From an uncultured Bacteroidota bacterium (lineage in GTDB: Bacteria > Bacteroidota > Bacteroidia > Flavobacteriales > Flavobacteriaceae): a DNA stretch of 64,000 nucleotides. Of the stretch, positions 17,257 through 26,349 are shown one piece after another. Location: the NCBI GenBank assembly GCA_902594745.1, contig CACJNF010000001.1:248001-312000 (forward strand). Reading direction: 5' to 3'. A program made the position numbers and the translations under genes. The first letter of the stretch is position 1, and the number at the start of each line of letters is the position of its first letter. The notes under the pieces were generated by a model. That model was not told the DNA's origin. It saw only the letters and a program-made list of their open reading frames with translations, and did no database searches.

Positions 17257-19206
17257 ATGATTAATGTTAGTTTTCCAGATAAATCAGTAAAAAAGTTTGA
17301 AAAAGGAACTAAAGTTATTGATATAGCTAAAAGCATAAGTGAAGGTTTAGCCCGAAAAGTTATATCAGCATCATATAATGATGAAATAGTTGAAACAGAA
17401 TCACCAATTAACGAAGATGGTTCAATCAAACTTTTTTCATGGGATGATGATGAGGGTAAACAAGCTTTTTGGCATTCATCTGCACATATTCTGGCTCAAA
17501 CAATTAAATCTTTTTATCCTAAATCTAAACTTACTATAGGTCCTTCAATTGAAAATGGATTCTATTATGATGTTGATTTTGGTGATGATGTTTTTTCTGA
17601 AAAGGATTTTAATAAAATTGAATCAAAGTTTTTAGAGCTAGCAAGAGAAAATCATAGTTTTACCATGAAATCTGTATCAAAAAAAGAAGCAATAGATTTC
17701 TATAAGTTAGAGAATAATGAATATAAAGTTGAATTAATTGAGGGTCTTGACGATGGATCAATTACATTTTGTGATCATTCTAATTTCTCAGATTTATGTA
17801 AAGGAGGGCACATTCCATCAACTGGAATAGTTAAAGCAGTAAAACTTCTTAATGTTGCAGGAGCATATTGGAGAGGAGATGAAAAAAATAACCAGTTAAC
17901 AAGAGTTTATGGAATATCTTTTCCAAAACAAAAATTACTTACAGAATATCTTGAACTCCTTGAAAAAGCTAAGGAAAGAGATCACAGAAAAATTGGTAAA
18001 GAGTTAGAATTATTTACATTTTCTAATAGAGTTGGTCATGGACTTCCACTTTGGTTACCAAATGGAACTGAATTAAGGGACCGATTACAAGACTTTCTTG
18101 AAGATGCCCAAAGAAGGGCTGGCTATAAGAAAGTAATGTCTTCTCATATAGGTGCAAAAGAATTATATGAAACTTCTGGACATTATGAAAAGTATGGAGC
18201 AGATAGTTTCCAGCCAATATCTACCCCTAATGAAACCGAAACATTCATTTTAAGGCCAATGAATTGCCCTCATCACTGTGAAATTTATAATGCCAAACCC
18301 CAAAGTTACAGGGATCTTCCGTTAAGACTCGCTGAATTTGGAACTGTATATAGGTATGAACAAAGTGGAGAGTTACATGGTCTAAGTAGAGTTAGAGGGT
18401 TTACTGTTGATGATGCACATATTTTTTGCACACCTGAGCAAGTTGATTCAGAGTTTAATAATACTATTGATTTAGTCCTTTATGTATTCAATTCTTTAGG
18501 ATTTCATGACTTTTCTGCTCAAGTATCATTAAGAGATCCTAATAATCCTGATAAATATATTGGTTCAGATAAAAATTGGGAAATTTCTGAACAAGCTATA
18601 CTAAACTCTGCTAAAGAAAAAGGACTTGATTATAATGTAGAGTATGGTGAAGCTGCATTTTACGGACCAAAACTTGATTTCATGGTTAAAGATGCACTTG
18701 GAAGAAAATGGCAATTAGGAACTATTCAGGTTGATTATAATCTTCCCGAAAGATTTGATTTGACTTATAAAGGAAGTAATAATGAAGATTTAAGACCAGT
18801 TATGATACATAGAGCTCCATTTGGGAGTATGGAAAGATTTGTAGCAATTTTAATTGAGCATACTGGTGGAGTATTTCCTTTATGGCTAACAACCATACAA
18901 GTAGAAATTTTAATTGTAAGTGAGAACTTTAAAAATTATGGTCAAAAAGTTTTAAATATCTTAGAAAATCACGAAATTCGCGCGCACTTAGATGATAGAA
19001 ATGAGACTGTCGGAAAAAAAATTAGAGAATCTGAGATAAAAAAGGTTCCTTTTATGATAGTTGTTGGGGAAAATGAAGTAAAAAATGAGACAATATCTAT
19101 TAGAAGGCATCACGGAGAAGATCTAGGTGAAATGAAGATTGAAAAATTTACAGATATAATCAAGAAAGAGATTTCTGATTGTATCCCAAAATTTAATATT
19201 AACTAA
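17257..19206 (+). CDS. thrS: Threonyl-tRNA synthetase
   Basis: Class II aminoacyl-tRNA synthetase, cytosolic. The 649 residues include the N-terminal TGS domain (about 1-62), the editing domain with HSSAHILAQ, the catalytic core with motif 1, the zinc site in [12 protein letters not shown] (about 333-344), motif 3 ([13 protein letters not shown]) and the C-terminal anticodon-binding domain. It heads the classic thrS-infC-rpmI-rplT cluster; infC begins within a few bases of its stop. Confidence 0.98.
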   Translation: MINVSFPDKSVKKFEKGTKVIDIAKSISEGLARKVISASYNDEIVETESPINEDGSIKLFSWDDDEGKQAFWHSSAHILAQTIKSFYPKSKLTIGPSIENGFYYDVDFGDDVFSEKDFNKIESKFLELARENHSFTMKSVSKKEAIDFYKLENNEYKVELIEGLDDGSITFCDHSNFSDLCKGGHIPSTGIVKAVKLLNVAGAYWRGDEKNNQLTRVYGISFPKQKLLTEYLELLEKAKERDHRKIGKELELFTFSNRVGHGLPLWLPNGTELRDRLQDFLEDAQRRAGYKKVMSSHIGAKELYETSGHYEKYGADSFQPISTPNETETFILRPMNCPHHCEIYNAKPQSYRDLPLRLAEFGTVYRYEQSGELHGLSRVRGFTVDDAHIFCTPEQVDSEFNNTIDLVLYVFNSLGFHDFSAQVSLRDPNNPDKYIGSDKNWEISEQAILNSAKEKGLDYNVEYGEAAFYGPKLDFMVKDALGRKWQLGTIQVDYNLPERFDLTYKGSNNEDLRPVMIHRAPFGSMERFVAILIEHTGGVFPLWLTTIQVEILIVSENFKNYGQKVLNILENHEIRAHLDDRNETVGKKIRESEIKKVPFMIVVGENEVKNETISIRRHHGEDLGEMKIEKFTDIIKKEISDCIPKFNIN

Positions 19207-19211
19207 AAATA

Positions 19212-19775
19212 ATTGTTATAGCTATAAGAAGAAGAAAATCAAACAGGAGATTCCAAAGAGTAATTAAAGAAGATCCTCATAAAATTAACACAAAGATCAC
19301 AGCATATGAAGTTAGATTAGTTGGTGATAACGTAGATGTAGGTATATATTCTACAAGTGAGGCCCTTAGAATCGCTAGAGATTTAGAACTAGATTTAGTA
19401 GAAATTTCTCCAAAAGCATCTCCACCTGTATGTAAAATTCTTGAATACAAGAAATTCTTATACGAACAGAAAAAAAGGGACAAAGCACTTAAATCAAAGG
19501 CAACTAAAATTGTTGTAAAAGAAATAAGATTTGGACCTCAAACAGATGAACATGATTATCAGTTTAAAAAGAAGCATGCAGAGAAGTTTTTAAATGAAGG
19601 TGCAAAGTTAAAAGCATTTGTTTTTTTTAAAGGACGATCAATTATTTTTAAGGAACAAGGTCAGATATTGTTATTAAGATTAGCTCAAGACCTTGAGGAG
19701 ATTGGAAAAGTCGAACAGATGCCAGAGTTAGAAGGAAAGAGAATGATTATGTATATAACACCAAAAAAGAATTAA
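19212..19775 (+). CDS. infC: Translation initiation factor IF-3 with a non-AUG start
   Basis: IF-3 checks start-codon pairing on the 30S subunit. The frame reads [13 protein letters not shown], then [48 protein letters not shown] and [13 protein letters not shown], through to ITPKKN, all strongly IF-3. No ATG, GTG or TTG occurs in frame before 19668 (about residue 151), so the start must be rare. I place it at the AUU at 19212, six bases after the thrS stop; the AUA at 19218 would give the family's usual MAIRRR N-terminus and is the alternative. E. coli infC uses AUU for self-repression by IF-3. Both ends of the call fit the gaps to thrS and rpmI. Confidence 0.93.
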   Translation: MVIAIRRRKSNRRFQRVIKEDPHKINTKITAYEVRLVGDNVDVGIYSTSEALRIARDLELDLVEISPKASPPVCKILEYKKFLYEQKKRDKALKSKATKIVVKEIRFGPQTDEHDYQFKKKHAEKFLNEGAKLKAFVFFKGRSIIFKEQGQILLLRLAQDLEEIGKVEQMPELEGKRMIMYITPKKN

Positions 19776-19787
19776 AAAAGAGGAACT

Positions 19788-19985
19788 ATGCCTAAAATGA
19801 AAACAAAATCCAGCGCTAAGAAAAGGTTTAAAGTAACTGGATCAGGAAAAATTAAAAGGAAACATGCTTTTAAAAATCATATTTTGACAAAAAAGTCAAA
19901 AAAAAGAAAGCTAAGGCTTACTCATTTTGGCCTAGTTCATGAAAGTGACGAAAATAATATTAAAAGACAGTTAAGATTAAAATAA
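19788..19985 (+). CDS. rpmI: 50S ribosomal protein L35
   Basis: A small basic ribosomal protein of 65 residues, normal length. It starts [20 protein letters not shown] and continues [18 protein letters not shown], the L35 signature. Standard infC-rpmI-rplT order, 12 bases after infC and 6 bases before rplT. In other bacteria L20 represses this unit through the leader; no such structure can be identified here by eye. Confidence 0.98.
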   Translation: MPKMKTKSSAKKRFKVTGSGKIKRKHAFKNHILTKKSKKRKLRLTHFGLVHESDENNIKRQLRLK

Positions 19986-19991
19986 TTAGCA

Positions 19992-20336
19992 ATGCCAAGA
20001 TCAGTAAATTCAGTAGCTTCAAGAGCTAGAAGAAAAAAAATACTTAAACAAGCCAAAGGATACTTTGGTAGAAGAAAAAATGTTTGGACAGTTGCAAAGA
20101 ATGCTGTTGAAAAAGCATTATTGTATGCATATAGAGACAGAAAGACAAAGAAAAGAAACTTTAAATCTTTATGGATTATGAGAATAAATGCAGCTGCTCA
20201 TCAGCATGGACTAACTTACAGTGAATTTATGTTTAAACTTAAGACAAATAACATTTCTTTAAATAGAAAAGTTTTAGCTGATTTAGCCATGAATAATCCA
20301 AATGCTTTTGAAGCTATAGTTAAATCTCTTAAATAA
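19992..20336 (+). CDS. rplT: 50S ribosomal protein L20
   Basis: Early assembly protein that binds 23S rRNA. The 114 residues begin [19 protein letters not shown] and contain the RNA-binding [19 protein letters not shown] and the globular part [22 protein letters not shown]. It is the last gene of the thrS-infC-rpmI-rplT unit. The 60 bases after it contain a T-rich run but no hairpin that I could find. Confidence 0.98.
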   Translation: MPRSVNSVASRARRKKILKQAKGYFGRRKNVWTVAKNAVEKALLYAYRDRKTKKRNFKSLWIMRINAAAHQHGLTYSEFMFKLKTNNISLNRKVLADLAMNNPNAFEAIVKSLK

Positions 20337-20396
20337 TATTCCCAACTCCTACCTCAACTTTTTATTTTTTTCTAGGTCTAAAAAGAAAAATATAGA

Positions 20397-20942
20397 TTGA
20401 AAGAAGGTGCTTTACTTAAATTATTAAAGAATCCTGATTCAAAAGACAAAGGATTTAAACTTCTTGTAGATTTATATCAAGAAAAAATATATTGGATGAT
20501 TAGAAAGATAGTATTATCTCACGATTCAGCTAATGACGTATTACAAGATACTTATATTAGAATTTTTAAAGGAATTGATAATTTCAAAGAAAAAAGCAAA
20601 CTAAGTACTTGGATATACAGAATTGCTTATAATGAGTCAATTCGTTTTTTGAATAAAGAATCTAAAATGAAAAAAGTTGAGCTAGATTCTAAAGATGATA
20701 ATTATTCAAGAAAATTATTTGCAGATACATTTTTTGATGCAAATAATCTATCACTAAAATTTCATCAAATATTATCAGAGCTTTCTATTAGGCAAAGAAA
20801 TATTTTTAACATGAAATATTTTGATGAACTTAAATTTGAGGAGATAGCTAAAATAACAGAAATAAATATTAATACTGTTAAGTCAGTGTACTATAAAGTT
20901 GAAAAAAAAATAAAAAAAGAAATAAATGAATCATCACTATAA
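20397..20942 (+). CDS. ECF-family RNA polymerase sigma factor
   Basis: A 181-residue extracytoplasmic-function sigma factor. Region 2 lies at about 22-85 (VLQDTYIRIFKGIDNFKEKSKLSTWIYRIAYNESIR, the -10 recognition and core-binding part) and region 4 at about 122-176 (LSIRQRNIFNMKYFDELKFEEIAKITEININTVKSVYYKVEKKI, the -35 helix-turn-helix). The start is a TTG at 20397; no better ATG exists before region 2. Its end overlaps the next gene by 17 bases, typical of a sigma/anti-sigma pair. Its signal and regulon are unknown. Confidence 0.93.
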   Translation: MKEGALLKLLKNPDSKDKGFKLLVDLYQEKIYWMIRKIVLSHDSANDVLQDTYIRIFKGIDNFKEKSKLSTWIYRIAYNESIRFLNKESKMKKVELDSKDDNYSRKLFADTFFDANNLSLKFHQILSELSIRQRNIFNMKYFDELKFEEIAKITEININTVKSVYYKVEKKIKKEINESSL

Positions 20943-21255
20943 AAAATTGGGAATCAGAGTTCCTAAAGATTATTTTAAAAAATCTAGAGAAGAAATTATA
21001 GGTAAAATTAATCTTAAAGAGAAAAAGTCGACTGAAAATTATAACTATAGCTATTATTATCTATCAATGGCTGCTGTATTTATTGGAACATTGATTTTTT
21101 ATAATTTTCCATTAAACAATAAAAATTTAACAGAATTTGATTCAAATTCACCAATAATATCTACAGTAATTTCGGGTGAAGAAATTACTGATGAATATAT
21201 AATTGAGTTTTATTCAGAATCTGTAGTTTTAAACGAAATTTATTTTGGCAATTAA
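20926..21255 (+). CDS. Single-pass membrane protein, probable anti-sigma partner
   Basis: A 109-residue protein translationally coupled to the sigma gene. It has a basic cytosolic N-terminus of about 45 residues (with the stretch KLGIRVPKDYFKKSREEI), one membrane helix at about 47-64 (YYYLSMAAVFIGTLIFYNF) and an acidic outer domain of about 45 residues. That layout fits a short anti-sigma factor, but I see no zinc anti-sigma motif (HxxxCxxC) or other family signature, so the role is inferred from position and topology. Confidence 0.65.
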   Translation: MNHHYKKLGIRVPKDYFKKSREEIIGKINLKEKKSTENYNYSYYYLSMAAVFIGTLIFYNFPLNNKNLTEFDSNSPIISTVISGEEITDEYIIEFYSESVVLNEIYFGN

Positions 21256-21286
21256 ACTATTTAGAAATTTTTGTTTCAAATTGAAT

Positions 21287-21703
21287 ATGAAAAGTTTGAA
21301 TAATATCATATTGATATTTTTAGTTTCTATTTTGACTATCAACTTATCTTTTAGCCAAGAAAAAAGTGGAGGCTCTAATAAATACTCAAAGGAGTTAATA
21401 GAGACCTTGTCAGGTTATCAGAAAGAACTAATAGAGAAAGAGAGAAAGTATCTTAACAAACAAAGGAATGCAATAAGAGAAACTTTTTCAATAGAGCAAA
21501 AAGAGATGATTTCTGACAGTACATTAACATACAGTCAAAAAAGAAGCAAAATAATTGCATCTTTTTCTTCAGATCAAAAAGAACTTATTAGAAAGTATGA
21601 TAAAAGAATTGATACAATTAGAAAAAAGTTTTATAATTCTCTAAGTGAAACTCAGAAAGCATTAATCAAGAAAAGAAGAAAGAAGTCAAAGAAAAATGAT
21701 TAG
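21287..21703 (+). CDS. Secreted protein of tandem 26-residue LSxxQK repeats
   Basis: A 138-residue protein with a signal peptide ending near SFSQ (about residue 23), then a short Ser/Gly linker. Four segments of the form (L/F)S-x-x-QK-x-(L/M)I begin at residues 41, 67, 93 and 119, exactly 26 apart, each followed by a Lys/Arg-rich helix; the last ends in a very basic tail. The LSxxQ spacing recalls the LTxxQ motif of Spy/CpxP/CnrX periplasmic proteins, which in some ECF systems act as sensors. I chose the ATG at 21287 over a TTG at 21245 because it gives a clean signal peptide. It follows the sigma and anti-sigma-like genes. Confidence 0.75.
   Translation: MKSLNNIILIFLVSILTINLSFSQEKSGGSNKYSKELIETLSGYQKELIEKERKYLNKQRNAIRETFSIEQKEMISDSTLTYSQKRSKIIASFSSDQKELIRKYDKRIDTIRKKFYNSLSETQKALIKKRRKKSKKND
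21407..21700 (+). repeat. Four 78-base coding repeats (last one partial)
   Basis: Repeat units start at 21407, 21485, 21563 and 21641, each encoding an LSxxQK-type segment plus a charged helix. The bases have diverged although the protein register is exact, so this is an old duplication held in frame, not a recent slippage product. Confidence 0.7.
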
Positions 21704-21724
21704 ACTTTTTAACAAAACGTTGGG

Positions 21725-21754
21725 TTTAAGTTAAACCTTATTAAAATATATTTG
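21725..21754 (+). promoter_or_regulatory. Putative promoter of the TonB-receptor-like gene
   Basis: TATATTTG at 21747-21754 matches TANNTTTG in full. TTTA at 21725-21728, 18 bases upstream, is one base off the -33 TTTG. The start would be near 21760, about 15 bases before the ATG, so the barrel gene may be transcribed apart from the sigma operon. Confidence 0.5.
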
Positions 21755-21774
21755 CGACACCAAACAAAACTTAC

Positions 21775-24279
21775 ATGAAAAATTTATTCAAATTATTTCT
21801 AATTCTATTTTCTGCATCATTATTTTCTCAACAAACTGGCGGAGGTAGCTATGAGCAGTATCAAAATATGGTTTTTAATGTTTCAGGGCTAGTGTCTGAC
21901 TCTGATACTGATGAACCTTTAGAATATGCTACAATATCTTTAAAAAACAAGCGAACACCTGATAAAGTTTTTGGAGGAATTACTGGGACTGATGGTAAAT
22001 TTTCAGTAGAAGTTCCTCCAGGGATATATGAGGTAGTTATAGACTACATTTCTTTTGAATCATATTCTAATTCTAATCTTATCGTAAGAGGTAATACAGA
22101 TATAGGTAAAATATCATTAAACATTGATGTTTCTGTATTAGATGAAGTTGAAGTTAGAGCAGAAAGAACTCAAGTTGAAATAAGATTAGATAAAAAAATC
22201 TATAACGTAGGCCAAGACATTACTGTCAAAGGTGGCAATGTCTCTGATGTACTTGCAAATATACCCTCTATTGATGTAGACTTTGATGGTAATATTTCAT
22301 TACGCGGAAACAGTAATGTAAGAATTTTAATTAATGGAAAGCCATCTGGTCTTGTTGGTCTATCTGGACCTCAAGGTCTAAGGTCATTACCTTCTGAATC
22401 AATAGAAAAAGTTGAGGTAGTAACATCACCATCAGCAAGATACTCAGCTGAAGGAACTGCTGGTATTTTAAATATAATCCTCAAGAAACAAAATCTATTA
22501 GGCTTCAATGGAAATTTTAATGTGAATCTCGGTATACCAAGAAATGAAGGATTAAATGGAACTCTAAATGTAAGAAATGAAAAAGTAAACTTATTTGGTA
22601 CAGTTAACCTTAGTAACTCTGAAAATTCAGGTACTTTTTTTTCAGAAACTAATTATACTAGACAAGACCTAACAATTGAAGAAACAAATGATTCAGATTA
22701 TAATAACAAAAACATTTTTTTCAATTTAGGAAGCGAATATTACTTTGATGATAATACTTCTCTAACTATTAGTGGTTATTACAAGAAAGGAGATGACTCG
22801 AGCTTTCTTACTAATATTGTGAACGATATATCTAGAGGGTCCATATCCTCAACTAACAAAAGATTAAGAGATGAGACAGAGATGGATGAATCTTTTGAAT
22901 ACGCCCTAGACTTCTACAAAGATTATGATAGAGATGGACAGACACTTAGCGCAAGAATATCTTATGAAGAGAGTGAGGATGATGGATTAGAAGACATTGA
23001 AGACTTTTCAACCTTTCCTCTAATTTCAGAATCAATTTTTGAAAAAGTATCAAATATTGATTTTCAAAAAAGATTTCTTGCTCAAATAGATTATGTCCAA
23101 CCTATAGATGATAATACTGAATTTGAATTAGGATATAGGGGGAATTTTGTTGAAAGGGAAACAGACTATGATGTTTCTTTTTTAAATAACGGTAATTATG
23201 TATCCGACTCTGGGCTATCTAATGTTTTTAATTATAAAGAGGCTGTTAATTCAATATACACTCAGTTTGGTAAGAAGTTAGATAAGTTTTCATTTTTATT
23301 AGGATTACGATATGAAAATTCTAGACAAGAGATTAATCAAAAAACTACTAAAGAGTTTGAAATAAAAAAATATTCTGATGTTTTTCCAACCTTAAATCTT
23401 GCTTATGAATTTTCAAGTCAGGAAACTTTAACATTTGGATATAGTAAAAGAGTAAGAAGACCTAGAGGTTGGAATATAAATCCATTTCCACGAAGAAATT
23501 CTGTAACTAGTTTTAGAAGAGGTAACCCCTTCTTAGATCCAACTTTTACGACTGCGCTTGAGGTTGACTATTTAAAGAGATTCAAAAAATTTACTCTTAA
23601 TACATCAATTTTTTATAGACAATCTGATGGTAATATTGAGAGTATTACTGAAGAAACAGGCGAGATTGTTGATCTTATTGTTGGTAATGACTCGAGTGCT
23701 CCAATACTTCAAGTTCCTGTTTTAGAGTCGTATCCTATAAACTTATCAAATAATAAACGTATTGGATCTGAATTAAGTTTAACATACACTCCTTCAAGAA
23801 GTGTAAGGTTGAATGCAAGTTTTACAATTAATTCTAGTTCAATAAGAGGGCAATTCGAAGACCAAAATTTTGATTCTGATGATACTAATTGGAGTACTAG
23901 ATTTAATGGTTTTTTCAGACTTCCAAAGGAATACAGTCTTCAATTTTTTGGTTTTGTTCGTGGACCAAGTGAAAGTGCTTTTTCAAAAAGAAAAGCTTTT
24001 GGATTTGTTACTGGAGCAATACAGAAATCTTTACTAGACAAGAAAGGAACACTTTCGCTCAAGTTTAGTGATTTATTTAATACTAGTCAGTGGAGATACG
24101 AGTCATTCCAAGATTCTTTCTACAGAAAAGGTGAAGGTAGATGGAGAGAACCAACTTATGTACTTACCTTCAGTTATAGGTTTAATGACAACAAGTATAA
24201 GCAGAGAAGAAAGAATATTAGAAGAAATCCAGGAGATTCTGACCAAGGAGGTGGTGAAGAACCAATCTTTAATAATTAA
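21775..24279 (+). CDS. TonB-dependent-receptor-like outer membrane beta-barrel protein
   Basis: An 834-residue outer membrane protein of the OMP_b-brl_3 type. Signal peptide about 1-19; a carboxypeptidase-D regulatory-like domain about 34-115 (VSGLVSDSDTDEPLEYATISLKN); a plug domain about 140-240 (KGGNVSDVLANIPSIDVDFDGNIS is split around the LRGNSNVRILINGKPSG part; then EKVEVVTSPSARYSAEGTAGI); then a barrel of alternating aromatic strands. The C-terminal Asn/Arg/Gly tail is polar. The substrate is unknown. It lies downstream of an ECF sigma locus but has its own promoter-like element. In related species this class often imports chelates or peptides. Confidence 0.9.
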   Translation: MKNLFKLFLILFSASLFSQQTGGGSYEQYQNMVFNVSGLVSDSDTDEPLEYATISLKNKRTPDKVFGGITGTDGKFSVEVPPGIYEVVIDYISFESYSNSNLIVRGNTDIGKISLNIDVSVLDEVEVRAERTQVEIRLDKKIYNVGQDITVKGGNVSDVLANIPSIDVDFDGNISLRGNSNVRILINGKPSGLVGLSGPQGLRSLPSESIEKVEVVTSPSARYSAEGTAGILNIILKKQNLLGFNGNFNVNLGIPRNEGLNGTLNVRNEKVNLFGTVNLSNSENSGTFFSETNYTRQDLTIEETNDSDYNNKNIFFNLGSEYYFDDNTSLTISGYYKKGDDSSFLTNIVNDISRGSISSTNKRLRDETEMDESFEYALDFYKDYDRDGQTLSARISYEESEDDGLEDIEDFSTFPLISESIFEKVSNIDFQKRFLAQIDYVQPIDDNTEFELGYRGNFVERETDYDVSFLNNGNYVSDSGLSNVFNYKEAVNSIYTQFGKKLDKFSFLLGLRYENSRQEINQKTTKEFEIKKYSDVFPTLNLAYEFSSQETLTFGYSKRVRRPRGWNINPFPRRNSVTSFRRGNPFLDPTFTTALEVDYLKRFKKFTLNTSIFYRQSDGNIESITEETGEIVDLIVGNDSSAPILQVPVLESYPINLSNNKRIGSELSLTYTPSRSVRLNASFTINSSSIRGQFEDQNFDSDDTNWSTRFNGFFRLPKEYSLQFFGFVRGPSESAFSKRKAFGFVTGAIQKSLLDKKGTLSLKFSDLFNTSQWRYESFQDSFYRKGEGRWREPTYVLTFSYRFNDNKYKQRRKNIRRNPGDSDQGGGEEPIFNN

Positions 24280-24434
24280 GATTTCATTTTTTTTGAGATA
24301 AAATCTCTTATCTTTTGAAATACATATGAGGAAGCCCAATATGGTGCTACAATTGCTAAAAAAATCATAAGCCAAAAGCCCATTGTAAATATTGCTAAGA
24401 AAGCTAAAAATCCGAGGTATTGTTGAAACTCCAT
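24276..24434 (-). CDS. Small membrane protein, 52 residues
   Basis: An open frame starting MEFQQYLGFLAFLAIF and continuing TMGFWLMIFLAIVAPYW, then ASSYVFQKIRDFISKKMKS. It would form one long or two short membrane helices with a basic C-terminal tail. It fills the whole gap between the barrel gene and fumC, its stop overlaps the barrel gene's stop on the other strand, and its composition is that of a membrane protein, not of random AT-rich DNA. I do not recognise a family. It is short, so confidence is moderate. Confidence 0.6.
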   Translation of the reverse strand: MEFQQYLGFLAFLAIFTMGFWLMIFLAIVAPYWASSYVFQKIRDFISKKMKS

Positions 24435-24441
24435 ATATTTG
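24434..24441 (+). promoter_or_regulatory. Putative -7 element for fumC
   Basis: TATATTTG, a full TANNTTTG match, 47 bases before the fumC ATG. It touches the start codon of the divergent 52-residue membrane-protein gene, so the two starts share this short region. Confidence 0.45.
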
Positions 24442-24488
24442 TAAATGCTAAACAAAAGTAATTTTTTTTAAGTAAATTACAAAGGATC

Positions 24489-25886
24489 ATGGACTACAGA
24501 ATAGAAAAAGACACACTTGGAGAAGTAAAGGTTCCTAAAGATTCACTTTGGGGAGCTCAAACTGAAAGATCCAAAAAAAACTTTAAAATTGGAAATCCAT
24601 CCTCAATGCCAATTGAGATAATTCATGCCTATGCTATTTTAAAAAAATCAGCTGCAGCTGCTAATCAAGAATTGGGAGTATTGCCAAAAGAAAAATCCAA
24701 ACTTATTCAAACAGTATGTGATGAAATTATTTCCAATAAACATAATGATCAATTCCCTCTAGTTATTTGGCAGACAGGTTCTGGTACTCAAACTAACATG
24801 AATGTAAATGAAGTAATTTCAAATAGGGCTCACATAATTGAGGGTAAAAAACTTGGAGAATCAGACAAAACCCTATCTCCTAATGATGATGTTAATCTAT
24901 CACAATCATCAAATGATAGCTTTCCTACTGCAATAAATATAGCTGCTATGAAGATAATTGCAGATAACACATTAGTTAATCTAAAGATATTAAGAGATAG
25001 CTTAAATAAAAAGTCTAAGGAGTTTGACAAAATTGTTAAGATTGGAAGAACCCACCTTATGGATGCTACTCCTATTACATTAGGGCAAGAGTTTTCAGGT
25101 TATGTAGCTCAAATTGATAATGGAATTAAATCTATTAACAATGCAATGGACCACTTATCTGAGTTACCTATTGGAGGAACTGCTGTAGGGACCGAGTTAA
25201 ACACTCCCAAGGGCTATTCAAAAAAAGTTGTTGAATATATTTCAAAAAATTCAGGTTTTAAGTTCAAAGAATCTCCTAATAAATTTGAAGGTATTGCATC
25301 ACATGATTGTATTGTAGAGATGCATGGTGCTCTTAAGACAGCCGCTACTTCAATATATAAAATATCAAATGACATAAGACTAATGGGATCTGGACCAAGA
25401 TCAGGATTAGGCGAACTAATATTACCTGCTAATGAGCCTGGAAGCTCTATAATGCCAGGGAAAGTTAATCCTACACAATGTGAAGCAATTTCAATGGTTT
25501 GTGCTCAAATAATAGGTAATGACATGGCTGTAAGTTTTGCAGGAGCTAATGGCCACTTTGAGCTAAATGTTTTTAAACCTCTATTTGCATACAATATTAT
25601 AGAGTCATCAAAAATACTAGGAGATGCATGTTTAAGTTTTTCAAAAAACTGTATTGAAGGTCTAAAACCAAATAAAAAGAAAATAGAAAGATTTTTAAAA
25701 GATTCTCTAATGCTTGTAACTGCTTTAAACTCAAAAATTGGATATTACAAAGCAGCAGAAATAGCTAATAAAGCTTATAAAGAAGACATTACGCTCAAAG
25801 AAGCATGTATTCAACTAAATTATTTATCAGAAAAAGAGTTTGACAAATATGTCAATCCTGAAAGAATGACAAACAATGAAGGTTGA
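24489..25886 (+). CDS. fumC: Fumarate hydratase class II
   Basis: Hydrates fumarate to malate in the TCA cycle, without an iron-sulfur cluster. The 465-residue protein shows [39 protein letters not shown], and the family signature [15 protein letters not shown] at about 317-331. All are conserved active-site loops of the aspartase/fumarase family. Aspartate ammonia-lyase is a relative, but length and motifs favour FumC. It overlaps the next gene by 11 bases. Confidence 0.96.
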   Translation: MDYRIEKDTLGEVKVPKDSLWGAQTERSKKNFKIGNPSSMPIEIIHAYAILKKSAAAANQELGVLPKEKSKLIQTVCDEIISNKHNDQFPLVIWQTGSGTQTNMNVNEVISNRAHIIEGKKLGESDKTLSPNDDVNLSQSSNDSFPTAINIAAMKIIADNTLVNLKILRDSLNKKSKEFDKIVKIGRTHLMDATPITLGQEFSGYVAQIDNGIKSINNAMDHLSELPIGGTAVGTELNTPKGYSKKVVEYISKNSGFKFKESPNKFEGIASHDCIVEMHGALKTAATSIYKISNDIRLMGSGPRSGLGELILPANEPGSSIMPGKVNPTQCEAISMVCAQIIGNDMAVSFAGANGHFELNVFKPLFAYNIIESSKILGDACLSFSKNCIEGLKPNKKKIERFLKDSLMLVTALNSKIGYYKAAEIANKAYKEDITLKEACIQLNYLSEKEFDKYVNPERMTNNEG

Positions 25887-26349
25887 AATAGTATCTTACA
25901 CAGATAAATATTCTAAATACTTCTATGATCTAAATCACGATTGGTTAAGTGAATTTTTTTATGTTGAAGAATACGATGAAAAGGTACTCAAAAACTGTAA
26001 GGAAGAGATAATTGATAAGGGAGGATATATTTTTTTTGCTCTTCATAAAACTGAAGTCGTTGGAACTATGGCATTAATTCCTAGAGAGAATAATGTATAT
26101 GAATTAAATAAAATGGCTGTAAAAAAAGATTTAAGAGGATATGGAATAGGTCATCAATTAATACAATTTATAATTGATTATTCTGTTGAGAATAATTTTA
26201 AATCAGTAATTCTTTATTCAAATACTGTTTTGAAGAATTCAATTCATCTTTACAATAAGTTTGGATTCAAAGAAATAGATAATCCAGATGCACCTTATAA
26301 AAGGAGTGATATAAAAATGGAATTAAAATTATCTAACCTTAGAAAATAA
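25876..26349 (+). CDS. GNAT family N-acetyltransferase
   Basis: A 157-residue acetyltransferase. [19 protein letters not shown] leads into [18 protein letters not shown], the acetyl-CoA-binding motif A, then [16 protein letters not shown], motif B. Substrate unknown. It starts inside the last codons of fumC and its end overlaps the convergent CPBP protease gene by 21 bases. Confidence 0.87.
   Translation: MKVEIVSYTDKYSKYFYDLNHDWLSEFFYVEEYDEKVLKNCKEEIIDKGGYIFFALHKTEVVGTMALIPRENNVYELNKMAVKKDLRGYGIGHQLIQFIIDYSVENNFKSVILYSNTVLKNSIHLYNKFGFKEIDNPDAPYKRSDIKMELKLSNLRK

Noticed and set aside
20337-20396. Terminator after rplT
   Set aside because: There is a T-rich run but no hairpin in front of it.
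24103-24375. 90-codon minus-strand frame over the end of the receptor gene
   Set aside because: It runs antisense to receptor coding sequence in a different frame from the 52-residue membrane protein at 24276-24434, which is better supported.
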